Source: Watersipora subatra
Lineage: Eukaryota; Bryozoa; Gymnolaemata; Cheilostomatida; Watersiporidae
Reading direction: 5' to 3'
Assembly: GCF_963576615.1 (NCBI RefSeq)
Contig: NC_088714.1
Coordinates: 46,037,772-46,101,771, forward strand
Length of the DNA: 64,000 nucleotides
Part shown: positions 46,601 through 61,600 of the stretch, in pieces
Layout: every line of letters starts with the position of its first letter
Numbering within the stretch: the stretch's first letter is position 1
Translations under genes and position numbers: made by a program
The notes under the pieces: model-generated
The model's input: only the letters and a program-made list of their open reading frames with translations
What the model was told of the DNA's origin: nothing
Databases searched by the model: none

Positions 46601-49600
46601 GATTTATACAGCAGCCATGGCTTGCACTCGAAGAATAGCCGCGTGTGAAGATTAATTGAAAAAGAAATGCAATGGAATTGGTGCATTTAGCCTTTTCTTG
46701 TTCAGCTTTTGTTCTCAAGGTATGAGCAAGCACATCTGCTCAAAGCAGCTCTTGTTTGATAATAGCATGCTATGACAGCAATTACTGTCTGTGGTTCGTT
46801 GGTCATACACATGATCATCATATTCAATAATATCGTTAACTTGTTCGCTACAAAATCAATTTTTTTACCGAGACAATTCAATATTTGGCAAAACTAAATA
46901 CTTGAATTTGACACATATAACTTGTCATAACATTAGACTTAATTATTATATAATTTTACATCATCTGATGCCATAAAGAAGCAACCAATGTGTTGCAGAA
47001 TCACTTCAGACACTTTTTTGTCCTCTTCATGCTATTCTGGTTGACAAGTTGAGCGTGTTCCGAAGTCAGCCGAGTTATCACTATTACTATAACTCATGGC
47101 ATTATTATTACTGTTAAAAATAAATACTGCCACTACTGCTATTGCCCAATAGATAATCATCAGAAGTCCGTTGATCCACAATTTGCGAACATATGTAGCT
47201 GTAAGATGCCTGATCATCGCGAAGAACAAACAGGTTTGGGGCCACTAGCAGTGCAGTGAGCACTGCACTAGTGCATAGTGCAATTTAAAAATAGAAAAGT
47301 CTAGTGCAATGCTAGTGCAAATTTGACACGAGTCCCTGGGTGCACTAGTGCTTAGTGCGACATGGTATGTACTAGTGCAGTACCTAGTGCGGATTAGAAA
47401 ATTCCCATAAACGCACTAGTGCAAGTGCACAGTGCAACATAAAATGCTCTAGTGCAATGCCTAGTGCGGATTGGAAACTTTTTCATAAATGCACTAGTGC
47501 AAGTGCAGTGCCTAGTGCGACATAGTATGCACTAGTCTAAACTAGATTTAAACTGACTGATGCCAACTTTAAAAGGCTAATGTTCCTTCGGTCTAATAAA
47601 CATCTTCTCTGAACAATATTGCTTATCAATTTTGCCATCAATATGACTTACTGTTTACATGATACTGGTTTATCCAAGGGTAGATTTTTTTGTTGTACAT
47701 AGTCATTTATGTAATAAGAAGTGAATTCTTCCATTCCATGCTTGCTTAGTATATTTAGTTATTGTAATTGTAATACATTGCGCTATTTGATATCTGTTGT
47801 CATCTGCAATATTTAATATTGAGCATTATTGTAGGTCTATGGTTTGTTTGAAATTTTAGGTGAGGCTAGTTTATTTGACAAATACATGGCTGACATCCTT
47901 TGCACGGCTATAATTGTACTATTGCAGTGGATAGCAGTAGATATCTGTTGATTAGCAAGCAATTCTTGCGGCTGCTATAGCAAAAAAGCTAATTGGTCTA
48001 GTGCCTAGTGAAGTTTAATGTGAAGTGCCTAGTGCATTTATGATTTTACACTGCACTAGTGCTAGTGCAATATCTAGTGCACAAGAGTTTTTGCTATTGC
48101 AGTGCCTAGTGCATTTTTGACTTCACTTTTTGATGCACTAGTGCAAGTGCAGTGCTTAGTGCACAAGAATTTCTGCTAGTGCAGTGCCTAGTGCATTTTA
48201 TATTATTACTATGCCATGCACTAGTGCTAGTGCAGTGCCTAGTGCATTTTATATTATTACTATGCCATGCACTAGTGCAGTGCCTAGTGCACAAGAATTT
48301 CTGCTAGTGCAGTGCCTAGTGCATTTTATATTATTACTATGCCATGCACTAGTGCTAGTGCACCTTACTGTCGTCTAGCCAGCAAATAGTGCAGTGCGCT
48401 CAATACTCACTAGTGGCCCCAAGCCTGAGAACAAATAACTATAAGTGTTTTTTGCAAAGCGAAACTAAGGTCAGGGTGAGATACAAACAAGTTTTTCATT
48501 GACTCAAAGAGAACAGATAATTGTTTCCTTTCAATTAAGCGGAGACATGATAGGCTAATTATAAAATTACTCACGAATCAAGTTTTTTGCACTACTTCTC
48601 CAAAATCAGTTCCACTTTCGCAGCCTTTTGCATTAACAAGTCTGTACGACACGTTACGATTTATAGGTCGGCTTATATGCAAATTCTTATACATTCCCTG
48701 ATTTCAAAGGAATTGTTCTGCGGCCGGCTTATATGAGAGATAGGCTTATCTGCGGGGACATGCGATAAGTTTATTTTGTCTTCAGATTTAACAGGATCAT
48801 GTTTCAAATTACTCTATCACATTAATTGGCAAAAAAACTGACAAAATGATAATGAATATTTGATTTTAAGTTGCTCTATTATAATTACTATAAACTGCAT
48901 ACCAGCTTGCAACTGAATGTCTACTGAGTAGACAACTAGCAACATAACTAGCAACATTGCTACTCTATTCAAAGATTACTTGCTTAGATATCAGTAGTTA
49001 TAAAATTATAGTTATACAAATTATACTAGGGCTACTTATAAATAGACTGGATTACTACTGGTGGACCTAATGACACCATACATCTAATGTCATTGAAGAT
49101 TTTTTGTCACATGACTAGCTGTAGCCGGACTACGCATTCATCTCACAAACGAAAATAGAACATACAACTTTATTGTTTTGCTGCAAGAAAAAACATTTCT
49201 TTGTTGCATATTTGGATCATGAATCCTGTAGATTAGCCAAATTTAATAAATTTTTCAAACCTGCAAGCTTAAGTGGAGTGTTCGTGTTGAGTTGTTGGGC
49301 CGGTGAAGCTGCCTCCTTCCGAGCACGTGAAACAGAATCGATCCGTTGAGGCCTTTCACTTGCTGATGGACGAATTTGAGGGGACCCTTGAGTTCGACCT
49401 TAACAGCATGAAAAGAGTTATCAATTGAAGCAGTGAACCAACCGGTAAAAATTAATAATAGCGTACTTTTCGGACTATAAACCGCACCACTATATAAGCC
49501 GCATCTGCTTTATTTTCCAAAAACCGATAATAAAACAATACATAGGCCGCACCTTTGTATAGGCTGCAGAACTCAGGACAGTGCTTTTTAACACGGCAGC

Positions 49601-52600
49601 GACTATTCTGATTAAAACGAAACATTGCCTAACAGCACTGTTTCGTATTAATCGACGCTTTTTAAACTAGTGCCTAATGGATCAGTACTGTTAGGCATTG
49701 TTTCGTATTTTCTTTCACCGCTAGAGGCGCACTAACCGGAGATCCTGGTTAAAGCGTCCTAACCGGAGATTCTGGTTAAAGCGCCCTAGCCGTGAAAGAA
49801 AAAGTCACAGATTGGCCGCATCCTTATACTAGCCACATGGATCAAATCATCAGAAAAAGTAGCCTCTAATAGTCCGAAAATGACAGTATGCAAATTATAC
49901 TAGGGCTACTTATAAATAGACTGGATTACTACTGGTGGACCTAATGACACCATACATCTAATGTCATCGAAAATTTTGTGTCACATGACTGGCTGTAGCT
50001 GGACTTCGTGTTTATATCACAAACCAAAACAGAACATACAACTTTATTGTTTTGCTGCAAGAAAAACATTTTTTGTTGCATATTTGGATCATGAATCCTT
50101 TAGAGTAGCCAAATCTAGTAAGCTTTTCAAACCTGCAAGCTTAAGTGGAGTGTTCATGTTGAGTTGTTGGGCCGGTGAAGCTGCCTCCTTCCGAGTACGT
50201 GAAACAGAATTGCTCCCTCGAGGCCTTTCACTTGCCGATGAACGAGTTTGAGGGGACCCTTGAGTTTGACCTTAACAACATGAAAAGAGTTCTCAATTGA
50301 AGCGTTGAACCAATTGGTAAGAATTAATAATATTCATGAGAAATGATATTTGATTCTCTGATACCCTGTTTGCTTTCAAGTTTTGTGTTAAGAATTGAAT
50401 ACATCAACAAAGGCTACAACACAGTTTTATACCCGAATGCTTTCCTGAAGTATTCTCACCATGGCGAATTGCAGCAACTACCTCCTGCTGTGTTGGTGAA
50501 CAATAACTATCTGTTACCTCTCCGGATGTATTCTTTGGGCAGACAAGAGTACGAGGGGATGTAAATTTACGCGCACCACGAGTGACAGAGTGACCTGTAA
50601 CAGCGTGAAGAGTGTTATCAATTGAAGCATTGAACCAGCTCTTAGAAAATATGATACATGTGAAATGATGTTTGATCTTCTGATAACCTGTTTGCTTTCA
50701 GGTTTTATATTAAAACTTAAATTCATCAACAAAGGTTACAAAATGGTTTCATACTTGAAGGCTTTCCAGAGCTATTCTTGCCACGTTGATCTGCTGAAGC
50801 TGCATCTTCCGGTGTTGGCGAACAGTAACGATCTATTACCTCTCTCGATTTACTCTTTGGGCGTATAAGAGTGTGGGTAGACCTCTTTTTAGGTGAAATA
50901 CGAATGGCAGAGCGACCTGCAGCAGTGTGAAGAGAACTATTAATTCAAGTGGTGACCCAACTCTTAGGAAATGAGTTACACGTGAAATGATTCGATGCTC
51001 TTATATGTACATCAAAGCACATAAATTACATAATTTTTCAATCTTATATTTCAATACATCAGTCTTGGCTTTCGAATGAGCCATTGTTTGGCATGGTGAG
51101 ACAGACATTGGTTGGTGTTTAGAGGATTTCTCGAGAGCTCTGCCGCAGAAATCTTCAATGGTATAGGCTCGAAAATTGCAAGGTCACAATTTTCATATTC
51201 GGTGTTGTGTACTCTTACCGCTGATTTTATTGCTCACCGCTGATATTTATCAACTACGATAATGACGACAATGGCAGGCAAAGGTAGGACAACTCAGTGA
51301 GACAACTCATGAATCAGTGTCATAAGCTCTCCATGTACAGATTATTTCTATGATAAATAACTCAGATTCCAAACACCATACTACGTTTTCCCGCTGAAAT
51401 TATGCACTAACCCTCACTTTTTATTGTGATGTTGAGGGGCATGACAGAGACTAATTAATTTCAAGCATTGCATGATCGCAAAAGTGGGAAAATAGGGTCA
51501 CACAACTGCAGGTCACAATTAAATCGATGTGATTTCATTACCTATATCAACAACAGTGTATTTATTGAAGCATAATTAATTAACCCAAAATATGTGATTG
51601 TATTGGTCGGGCGTTAGTCAGGGCGTTAGTCATTAACGACATAAGCTATGCAAACAATTGTAAACGAGTAATACGCAGGCAAAAATGAATACACTCTGTT
51701 GTACTTAGGGGGGGAGACAGCATCGGTTTATTACTCAGTTTCAGAGATACGCCATTTTGTTGTCTCCGCTCTATCGCCTGTTTGGGTTTCGTTTAATTTT
51801 TTCACTTTCATTTTAAGGCAGACCCTTCCAATGGCAACGCATTACAGAAAAGGGAAGCCATCATCATGGATTTAAAACTAGAAATATTAATAAAAGTTCA
51901 GGAATATTTATCCAGGATGTTCCGACTTGCAGTTGAAATCGAGTTACATCGCATCACTCAATGTGAACGACTCAATGCCATAGGTAGGAGACATTCTGCA
52001 AAATTATATCTCGTAATGGTGTGTACGAGATGCATTCACTCTACTTGTCACACATCCTTTAACGAGAACAGCACAACTGACAAATCATGCAAACTGTAGC
52101 AACAGCCATTTAAAATTAAACTATTTTAAGATGCTAAAAACTAACAAAAACAACTTACTACCACTCTGCTTCATCTTCTGAAAAAGTCGAGCGCACTGCC
52201 GTCGTGACTTTGTTTTGACCTGCTTGGAGACAACCACCCAATAGTCTGTGTAACAGACTATTGGGTGGGAGACTTAGAGGGGGGGAGACAGCCACCCAAT
52301 AGTCTGTGTAACAGACTATTGGGTGGAAGACTTAGGGGGGGGGGGGGGAGACAGCCACCCACTAGTCTGTGTAACAGAACACTCACCTTCATACTAACTT
52401 TCATCGATTAATGATAATACTACGCATTTAACCGCTATAACATTTTTAATGTTTCTCAACAATCAAGTTTAACTGTATATGCATCATCGCTGTAGCTAAG
52501 CAAAATTTTACTTTTACACGACTATTATGGGAAGGTTGCATTGCGCTAAAAGTCTGTTTAGTACGTTTTAAGAAAATTTGCTGAAGCTAAAAGAGGACAA

Positions 52601-55600
52601 TGGTGCTTTTACATTAAAGGACATCATGGCTGCCATAGAAAATCTGATTTACCCATTTATTTCATGAGTATGAAATGATCCCCCATAAGCGTGGAAGGCC
52701 ATGAAATGATCTTATTATAGGACTAGAAGATCCATACGTTTTAGTTCCAATATCGCTCACTCTAAAAATTGTAAGGTCTGAGATAAATCGCAATTACATG
52801 ATTATAAAATTTATAAGATTGGCGATATCTCTCCCAATGGTGACAATTTTTAAATCTTCTACCTTAAAACATCCGTGAAGCTCTAAACTAAAGAAAGCAA
52901 AATTGAAGTAAGGTGCCACTGAGACGACGTTTCACTGATACAATGGAGCAAGAGTTGAGTGATCAGCTGCTATCATGTATTGAAAAACTGATCACTGAAT
53001 ACCATGAAAACCTTGTCTAACTTGCTTGTCTTCGAAAGGACAAACTTTTAACAAATTAAGGTGTTGCTTTGGGTTGATACATGAAAAATCAGCGAATATA
53101 TAACTGAGAACATAGAATTATTTTGAATATGAGCATTCTAGTGTTTGACCAATAGGCCCTGCCACTAACATATATACATGTAGGTCTGTTTCATGTGTAT
53201 TATTATGTACATTTGAACAGTAGCATCATTACAACTCAGATTTGCAAAAAGCAAAATAGTACCTTTAAGTCAGCCAAAACTTTACTTGCCAAAATATAGT
53301 TCAAGTGCATCTATATATAACGTAAAACCTCTAATTGAACACCACCTCTATTTGAATGGCACCTCCAATCACCCTGAGAGAAGGGTTGAAAAATACACCG
53401 GCACTATTCAATTGAACGCCACCTCCATTTGACCGCCATTTTGACATTATTTAGAGCACATAATATCAACTGATCAGTAGAAGTGTCCACAAAACCGTAT
53501 TAACCTTTGACCAGGTATTAGCCCCCCAAAAACAACCAAAACTCATGTAATTTATTTTCGAAATTTCAATAAAATCGATATTTTATGAACATGCATAGCT
53601 CAAATCTTAAACTTATTTCTATGAACAATAAATTTTTGTACATATACATTCATTCACATATGTACTACTAAAAAAAATACAACCATGAGCAATTGTCCCT
53701 GTATAAAATGCTTGGAAGCAATTTTTTTCGGTAGAGTCAAACGCTATAACATAGCCGTGCAAGCCACCATAACGATCGTATTCTCTGTATATTACAAATA
53801 TATTAAAAGACCAAAAAAGTTTACATCACTTCTATCATTTGAATTATTTTTATTCTGATCAGACAAAAAATCACTAACGATCGCAGGATCAAGAAATCTT
53901 TTATTTTACCGTTTAGAAAGTCGAGCCGATGTTGACTGGTTTTTCCAACTTTTATTTTTTTCCAAGGAGACGCGACTTGTTTAGCTTTTAGCACAAAGCA
54001 ACGCCTCTCAGATAATCGTTTCATATTGTAAATCATCGACCGATATCTTGTTGATGATATTTAAAACTTACTAGTGTTGATATCCGTTGTTTAACGCTAC
54101 TAGGCGACAGCTACATAAACGTCTACCGAAATAGACATAAATGTCGTTTCCCCACGCAACCGATAAACGACATTCTGGTCGTTTCCCCTGCCAAAGGGTT
54201 AATAATGAATCGTTTGTATCAATAACAGTTAATTCTTTCGTTGTCCAGTTCCAAAGCTTTCCGCTTTATTCATTATAACTTTGAAAGCACCGCCGCAGCA
54301 ATAACCTAAATAACGGTCTCACACTAGTAGTAGCTGTTTAACACAGTCTTTCTAATTCGAAGTAGCCTATATATAATAACAGTTTAAATTTACGGTAGGT
54401 AGTAGATTGAACTTGGAAAGCAACGCTATAGAAATAACTACTATCTCAAACTACTATCCGTGTTAAATAAGGAACTACTATAAGAAGTTCCTTGTTTAAC
54501 GCGGTCCTAATATTTCGAAGGACATGCATATAAAAACCGGTTCACAAGTTTTGGACCAAAGGTTATACGTTTAGCGAGCAAACTTTTCGCACTGCATCAG
54601 TGCTAAATGCAGCACGTGAAAGTTTTGCTCTGCCGAAAAATTGTTTGGACGCTAATATCGACTGGTTCAGCAGTGCAGAAGAAGAATTGAAGCCAGAAGA
54701 TATTGTGAAAGGTATTGGACAACTAAAAGATGTTCGTTCCATCAAAAGCAACAGTCAGAACGCAGCTATCCGAGCAAACAATAGAAATATTCTTTTGTTT
54801 TAAAAATGTTAAATTTTGTTTCTGTATGTAAGATGAGTGTGGTTCGTTTATGTCATTGTTCATGAATATATATTTGCATCATTTGATAGGTTATCGCTGT
54901 ATAACATGAATATGCAGATTTATAGCATTTTATTTAATTAATAGCATTTTGCGGCTATCTTAACACGGCTTACAATGAATCGATGCTCATAACTCCACTT
55001 CTATTGCACATAAAAAGCTAGCTTTGGCTGCAATCTGTAGCAAACATATTAGCGAATGAAATGAGCTTTTATCCAAGATTCTTAAGTATAGATTTCAAAT
55101 AAAAATGTTTTCAACTTTAGAATGAAAAATTGAAAATGCCAACAAATTGCACAAAAAGGAGACAGGCTTGAATATCATCGCAGGTCAATTGCAAACAATA
55201 GATATTAACTGGTGGAGATATTTCTCAGTGTCTTAATACATATTTATTAAGAGATCTTTGACAAGTTAGAGGTGAGCTAGCATATTTATTGCATTCGAAA
55301 TGTTTAATAATGGACTACCGGAAAAAGATGGCAAAATATTGGCGACATTTGCTTCGTAGGGCTAAATTTATTTTCCAAAAATTCTGACGAGCTATTTGAA
55401 AAATAGACCGCCAGCTTCTACTTGAACGCCGCCTCCAATTGACCGCCACCAGGCAGGGCTGAAAAATAGAGCGCCATGGCGTTTAATTAGAGGCTTTACG
55501 ATGTTTCTCAAAGTATGTCTGTCGTCGTATGTGTATTTAAACTCCGCGTACTGATGGATTTGAATTCACGACAAATGCATCGACAAGTTTCTTATCCGGA

Positions 55601-58600
55601 TGCTCTACCACAGAGCTAAAACGCCATAGTGACTAGATACATTTCATATAACGGATACACCATGCGCCTGTTAATTATTTTAGTCTTGTGTTCACAAGTT
55701 ACGATGCTCCTGTTCAGAAATATTTTGAGACCTAAGTATATGCAACGCGATGATTATTCATCCGTTTTTGTTAGGGCTAATTTATTCGGCCCACGATATC
55801 GAAAATAATTTATCTCGAATTTAAAATTTGGCAATTTGTGTACTGATCATATACAGTGGAACTTCGGTTCTCAACCAACTCGGTTTCGACAAAAGATTTT
55901 GAGATTTTTTCACCTTGGAGCTAGAACATAAATTCGGTTCTCGACCAAACCGGAGCATGCGCATTGGAATTGGCACGGCTCCGGAAACAGCACGGAAACA
56001 TTCGTTAACAAACGGAGAAGCATTTTACGCTCAATAAAATCTTTACCAAAAGGAACCATCTGGGACGACATCTTCTCGACCGAAGAAATTTGCTAGGGAG
56101 ACAACCCCTCCAATCGAGTTACCCTAAATTGTGTTGGAAGAGGATTCTCCTTCAGAGATAGTTTATATTTACTTAATATAAACAGGCCATTGCTGTTTAT
56201 ATTTTCTTTTTCCTACGATTTTTGATGTAACTGATCTGTTGCATTTTTTTGCTGTTTCATTATCGATTTCTGCAATTTTTAGTATTGTATCTTAACCCTG
56301 TTTTGATGTTTTAAGAGCAAAACATACGAAATGTTTAATTTGTTTTCTTTTTCTATCATTACTTTTGTTTTCTTTTTCCATCATTATAAATAGAAAACCT
56401 TTTATTAAAGTTTAACACAATCTATATCAACCCGTTTTTATTTATAGTATGCAGTATATAGTACAGTTTATGGTGTAAAATGTTGAAAAAATACTTTACT
56501 GAAGTTGTTTTCTTTTGTTTAAAATTTACATAAATTGATTCCAATACGAAAAATTGCTTCGGATCTTAAACAACTCGGTTTTCGAACAACCTTCTGGAAC
56601 AAATTATGTTCGAGAACAGACGCTCCACTGTACGTTATCCTAAGAGAACACAATTTTAATAGAAAAATTACATCCTACCCAACAAATAAAGTGAAATCCT
56701 GGAGTCAGGTAACTCTAGGATAGTTTTTTTTCAGGTTATGATCTGGAATACGATTTTTTTCTGGCCACAGGTAACTATATTTCCCCGCTTCACTGTGCAG
56801 TATTAAAATTAACAAGTGCCAATACGTAATTGATCAAAATCTCACAATGACTGAGAGCGATCTGAGATGCTATCCACCGTTTATCATTAGCTAAACGAAG
56901 AATCCGCGGAATGTCGCGTCTTGTTTATCTTGCGTGTGTTTACAATACCATATTTATGTCATGCTATTTATTGCCTATATCAAAATTTAATTTTTAAAAA
57001 ATATCCCAAAAAAATCCTCACAAGTCACCATATAAAGAGTGTTAATGACAGATACAGGGGTCATTCCATAAATATTTAGAGCAGTCACTAGAAAATGACT
57101 TCTTTGCTCAAGTATTTCTCCAAAATAGAATTGCAAGACAGCATAGGCGTTAAGAGGCCATGTTGTACAGTCATTTCACTTTACAACCCCAACACCGGAA
57201 CAGATTAATGCCATATCTTGGCATCTACTGTATCTAACCATCTAACCGGCATCTAACCACCAGAAAAAAAACATTGTAACTGTTTTTGGAAAATCGCATT
57301 TCTCACTTTGTTCATCTATGTCAGGATTCCCAACCAGGGAGGAATTCCCCCTAGGGAGGATTTTGAATATACAAGGGGAAACAGAGGTGTCTGATTTGTT
57401 AAATTTTTAACTTATGTCCTGCAGTGCCGTGTGAGTTTGGGTATCATCATTAAGCATTTTGGCTTTATCTATAACACTAGTTGCTAATAATGAGCTACTA
57501 GTCAGAACCCAGATATATGTGAACACATCCATCCAGATTTTGATTGGATAGTAAGTTAACCTAGTCATAAACCAATTCATTGTCATGCCGAAGGTCATGT
57601 ATTGTTGTGTGTTGTATGCGTGCTGTATAAAAATTAATAGTATGTTGTTATATGTTTAGGTATGTACAATAAAATGGGATTATAATTTGTATCAGTTGTT
57701 TTTAGTCCTGCGAGTTAAAAGTGTGTGGGGAATCAAATTTATGAAAAGGCATGAGGGGGCAAGCTGAACGAAAAAGGTTGGAAACCCCTGTTCTATGTTG
57801 ACCCAGCGAACCTTGAAAACAGCTGGAAAGGAAACCATGACTGACTCACCGTAATCGGAAGTAAACTCATCTGTCGGGAGACGCGCCTGCTCGAACCTCC
57901 TTAGCTCACTATCTCTCCAATTAACCTCAAGCTGAAAGCAAGTCAGTAGGCTGATAGTACGGACTGTTTCAAGGAGAGACTAGCTGAACACATGGTACAA
58001 ACATTGATGCTTAGTACAGTTCACTATGCTAATGCTTGTCTAGCTACACAGACATCTACATAGACATGCTGTTAAAATGCTGTTGTCTTCATGATGCTTT
58101 ACAAAATACAATCTTGAACATTTTGCGCTGGCTATATCTTCATCGTTTCCATGATACAGCAAATAGGCAAGTTTGTGTCACCCCCAAGATGGAAACAACA
58201 AAAATCCGTTAAGTCGGACGAGTCTAGTTACTCCCCAATTTTCTATCAGATGTTTCATTCTTGCGATTAATAGGCAAAAAAATGCCACGCACACTATTCC
58301 ATTTGAAATACTTTGTACATTTCAGCCATGTTTTATTTTGAAAATGTCTCTCCCGCCAAGCGAGACAGGAGTTCGGCGCAATGACCTTTACCGGATAATT
58401 TCCTATCTCTGTAACAAAGCGCCCGAATTAATCAGCACCACACAAGGGTCCATCAAAACACGGGTCACATGGTAATTCAGTGTGCACACAAATCCAAATC
58501 ATCCAGACAATAAAAAATAGTGATTAGTCAATCTGGTTATTCAAAATCAATTGTAACAACCATTTATTATTTGTGAGACAGAATTGTTTTTAGTAATTTG

Positions 58601-61600
58601 TTGAAACAAAAATACCCTTATTATCAACCCTGTAAGCATAGGATAATTGAGCAATACAAAAGCATTTAAACCACTTGATTACAAAAAGTTTAAAGATTTA
58701 AAAGTTGAAAAGATTGCTTTAAAAGAGATGATGGAAGATTGTTACAGTCGTAAACCGACCTCATCATGATCTCTTGAGCCTCTCCTGTTCCGAATCTCTT
58801 CCTAAACGGAAACAAAAGAGATCACAATGTCCAACACAGTGTACACTCGAAGCACTATGCAAAGACAAAGAAAAGTATAAGTTAATAATGCATTGCGGGC
58901 TGCGAAAGTCTGATGAAGTTAACATTTGATGACAAATTCACAACTGCCTACTCTTATATCTTTAGATGTACAATCTAAAGAAATTAACAGCAATAACCAA
59001 AACTCTTATAGAACAAGTCCCATAGATGTTACATTATAAACCTAAGAACTCTTATAGAACAAGTCCCATAGATGTTACATTATAAACCTAAGAACTCTTA
59101 TAGAACAAGTCCCATAGCTGTTACATTATAAACCTAAGAACTCTTATAGAACAAGTCCCATAGCTGTTACATTATAAACCTAAGAACTCTTATAGAACAA
59201 GTCCCATAGATGTTACATTATAAACCTAAGAACTCTTATAGAACAAGTCCCATAGCTGTTACATTATAAACCTAAGAACTCTTATAGAACAAGTCCCATA
59301 GCTGTTACATTATAAACCTAAGAACCCTTATAGAACAAGTCCCATAGATGTTACATTATAAACCTAAGAACTCTTATAGAACAAGTCCCATAGATGTTAC
59401 ATTATAAACCTAAGAACTCTTATAGAACAAGTCCCATAGCTGTTACATTATAAACCTAAGAACCCTTATAGAACAAGTCCCATAGATGTTACATTATAAA
59501 CCTAAGAACTCTTATAGAACAAGTCCCATAGATGTTACATTATAAACCTAAGAACTCTTATAGAACAAGTCCCATAGATGTTACATTATAAACCTAAGAA
59601 CTCTTATAGAACAAGTCCCATAGATGTTACATTATAAACCTAAGAACTCTTATAGAACAAGTCCCATAGATGTTACATTATAAACCTAAGAACTCTTATA
59701 GAACCAGTCCCATAGCTGTTACATTATAAACCTAAGAACTCTTATAGAACAAGTCCCATAGCTGTTACATTATAAACCTAAGAACTCTTATAGAACAAGT
59801 CCCATAGCTGTTACATTATAAACCTAAAAACTCTTATAGAACAAGTCCCATAGCTGTTACATTATAAACCTAAGCCATACACAACTTTATCACTTGCCAA
59901 CTCCAATTGTTTTTAGAATTTTATATAAGCGCGTAACTATGGAAGTCCTTTATATTCAATTGTTCTGTTTTTGGTGTGCCATTTAATATAAAATTATATT
60001 ATTTGATATTATATATATTGATGTTAACGTCAATTAACATTGTATTAATTGACGCTTTTCAACCCAGTGCCTAATGGAACAGTACTGCTAGGCATTGTTT
60101 CTCTTTTTCTTTCAACGCTAAAGGCACACCAACCAGAGATTCCGGTAGATGCGCCCCAGCGGTGAAAGAAAAAACCACAGAACAGCCGCACCCTTATATA
60201 AGCCGCATGGCTCAAAACATCAGAAAAAAGTAGCGGCTAATAGTTCGAAAAGTACGGTATGTAAAAGTTACGATACAAAATGAGAAAGATACATTTCTGT
60301 TGAGTTGATGAAAAGGAACTATGGAAAATGTAAGCAATGACTTTGGCCAATATTTTTAATCTCTGACATTGACTGCACTTTTATACATTTCACATTTGAC
60401 TCACCACTGTAACCGTCCAGTCAATTTTTAAGTATACCTTGTGATACAATTGGGTTAGCAGGGCCAAATAAAAACTAAAGTAATCAGTAGCAATTAGACA
60501 TTTTGAAAATTATTAAAAGAAATAGATGTTAAATTTGCTCCCAAGTCCAAACACCTGGTCTTGTTATGACAGGTCTCATATACGTCGATGTGTTGTTTTG
60601 GTGGTTGCCATGCGTCACTACATCGACCTTTCGCGGACAACAATACATATAAAACTCCATAGAAGGACTTACACTAGACAACTTAGTGATGTGACTTTGC
60701 AGTCAAACTTCCCAAAAACAAAATTTTGCAATTTGATTCAGCTGTTCATACCAACATTTGGTTACTCTTGTAATGGCTGACCAAGTCAGTTTACTATTTG
60801 CCGTTGAGCTACGGGATTCCACAAGGAATGTCTGATCATGATATAATTCCCAACATCATTGCCACTCATTAAAAACAAGTTATTAGCCCATCACGAAGAT
60901 AGACCTTTGACAAGATACCGGCAAGTGAGAAATCATTCAAGCAACAATCGCTAACTCTGATTGGACAACCTTGGCAGTCGAATGTTGAAGCTCAGCCTAC
61001 CCACCTTCGGAAACTCGGTTTATAGCAGGCGGGGTGAGGTGGTAAAATTGCTTATAGAGCAAGCCAAAACCTTAGCGTCTGAGGAAAAGTATTAGGGAGT
61101 AGATATAACACTCATCTGCAAATAATGATGGCCAATAGCAACAGTTAGGTATTCACGTTTTACACGCATAAGTAAGCTGCATATAATGGAAGCTACATAT
61201 ATTTCACTTTTTCAATTTCCAAATTTGGGGGTAAATAACTTTGCTTCCTGATTATCGCTTTATTAATTTAATTTTCACATTTCCAACGTTGTTACTTTGT
61301 CATTTTTACTAGTTTTATAGTGTATTTGTTTAATTGCTGTGTAATGAGCTAAAACATTTATTGTTAAACCATAACTACCACGAACACCTTTTGTTTTTAA
61401 AGGTATAGGTAATCAGACACGCTGATTCCGATTTTGTACTCAAAATAAAGATTAGTCCACTAACTTTCACGTGATAAATGCGTTTTACAGCATTTCAATA
61501 TCGGTTTCAATAGCGATTTTATCACAAGCTAGCGTTGTTATTGCGTTTTTTTGAGCTCATTTTTTTCGGCGTTCAACCTATTAAACATCCTGTAATAAGC

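Noticed and set aside
47245..48420. Possible CRISPR-like array of CACTAGTGC repeats
   Set aside because: Repeats are irregular, palindromic and without unique spacers, and the context is animal nuclear DNA; it fits a foldback element.
55535..55632. Functional tRNA gene on the minus strand
   Set aside because: A and B boxes are present, but acceptor-stem pairing was not evident and the same block recurs within a repeat family, so it is annotated as tRNA-like.
60526..60780. 84-codon plus-strand ORF
   Set aside because: No recognisable domain and low coding character; no transcript features.
61005..61050. Minus-strand segment QFYHLTPPAINRVSEG with plausible splice sites
   Set aside because: Including it breaks the phase between exons 61937 and 58760, which join cleanly without it.
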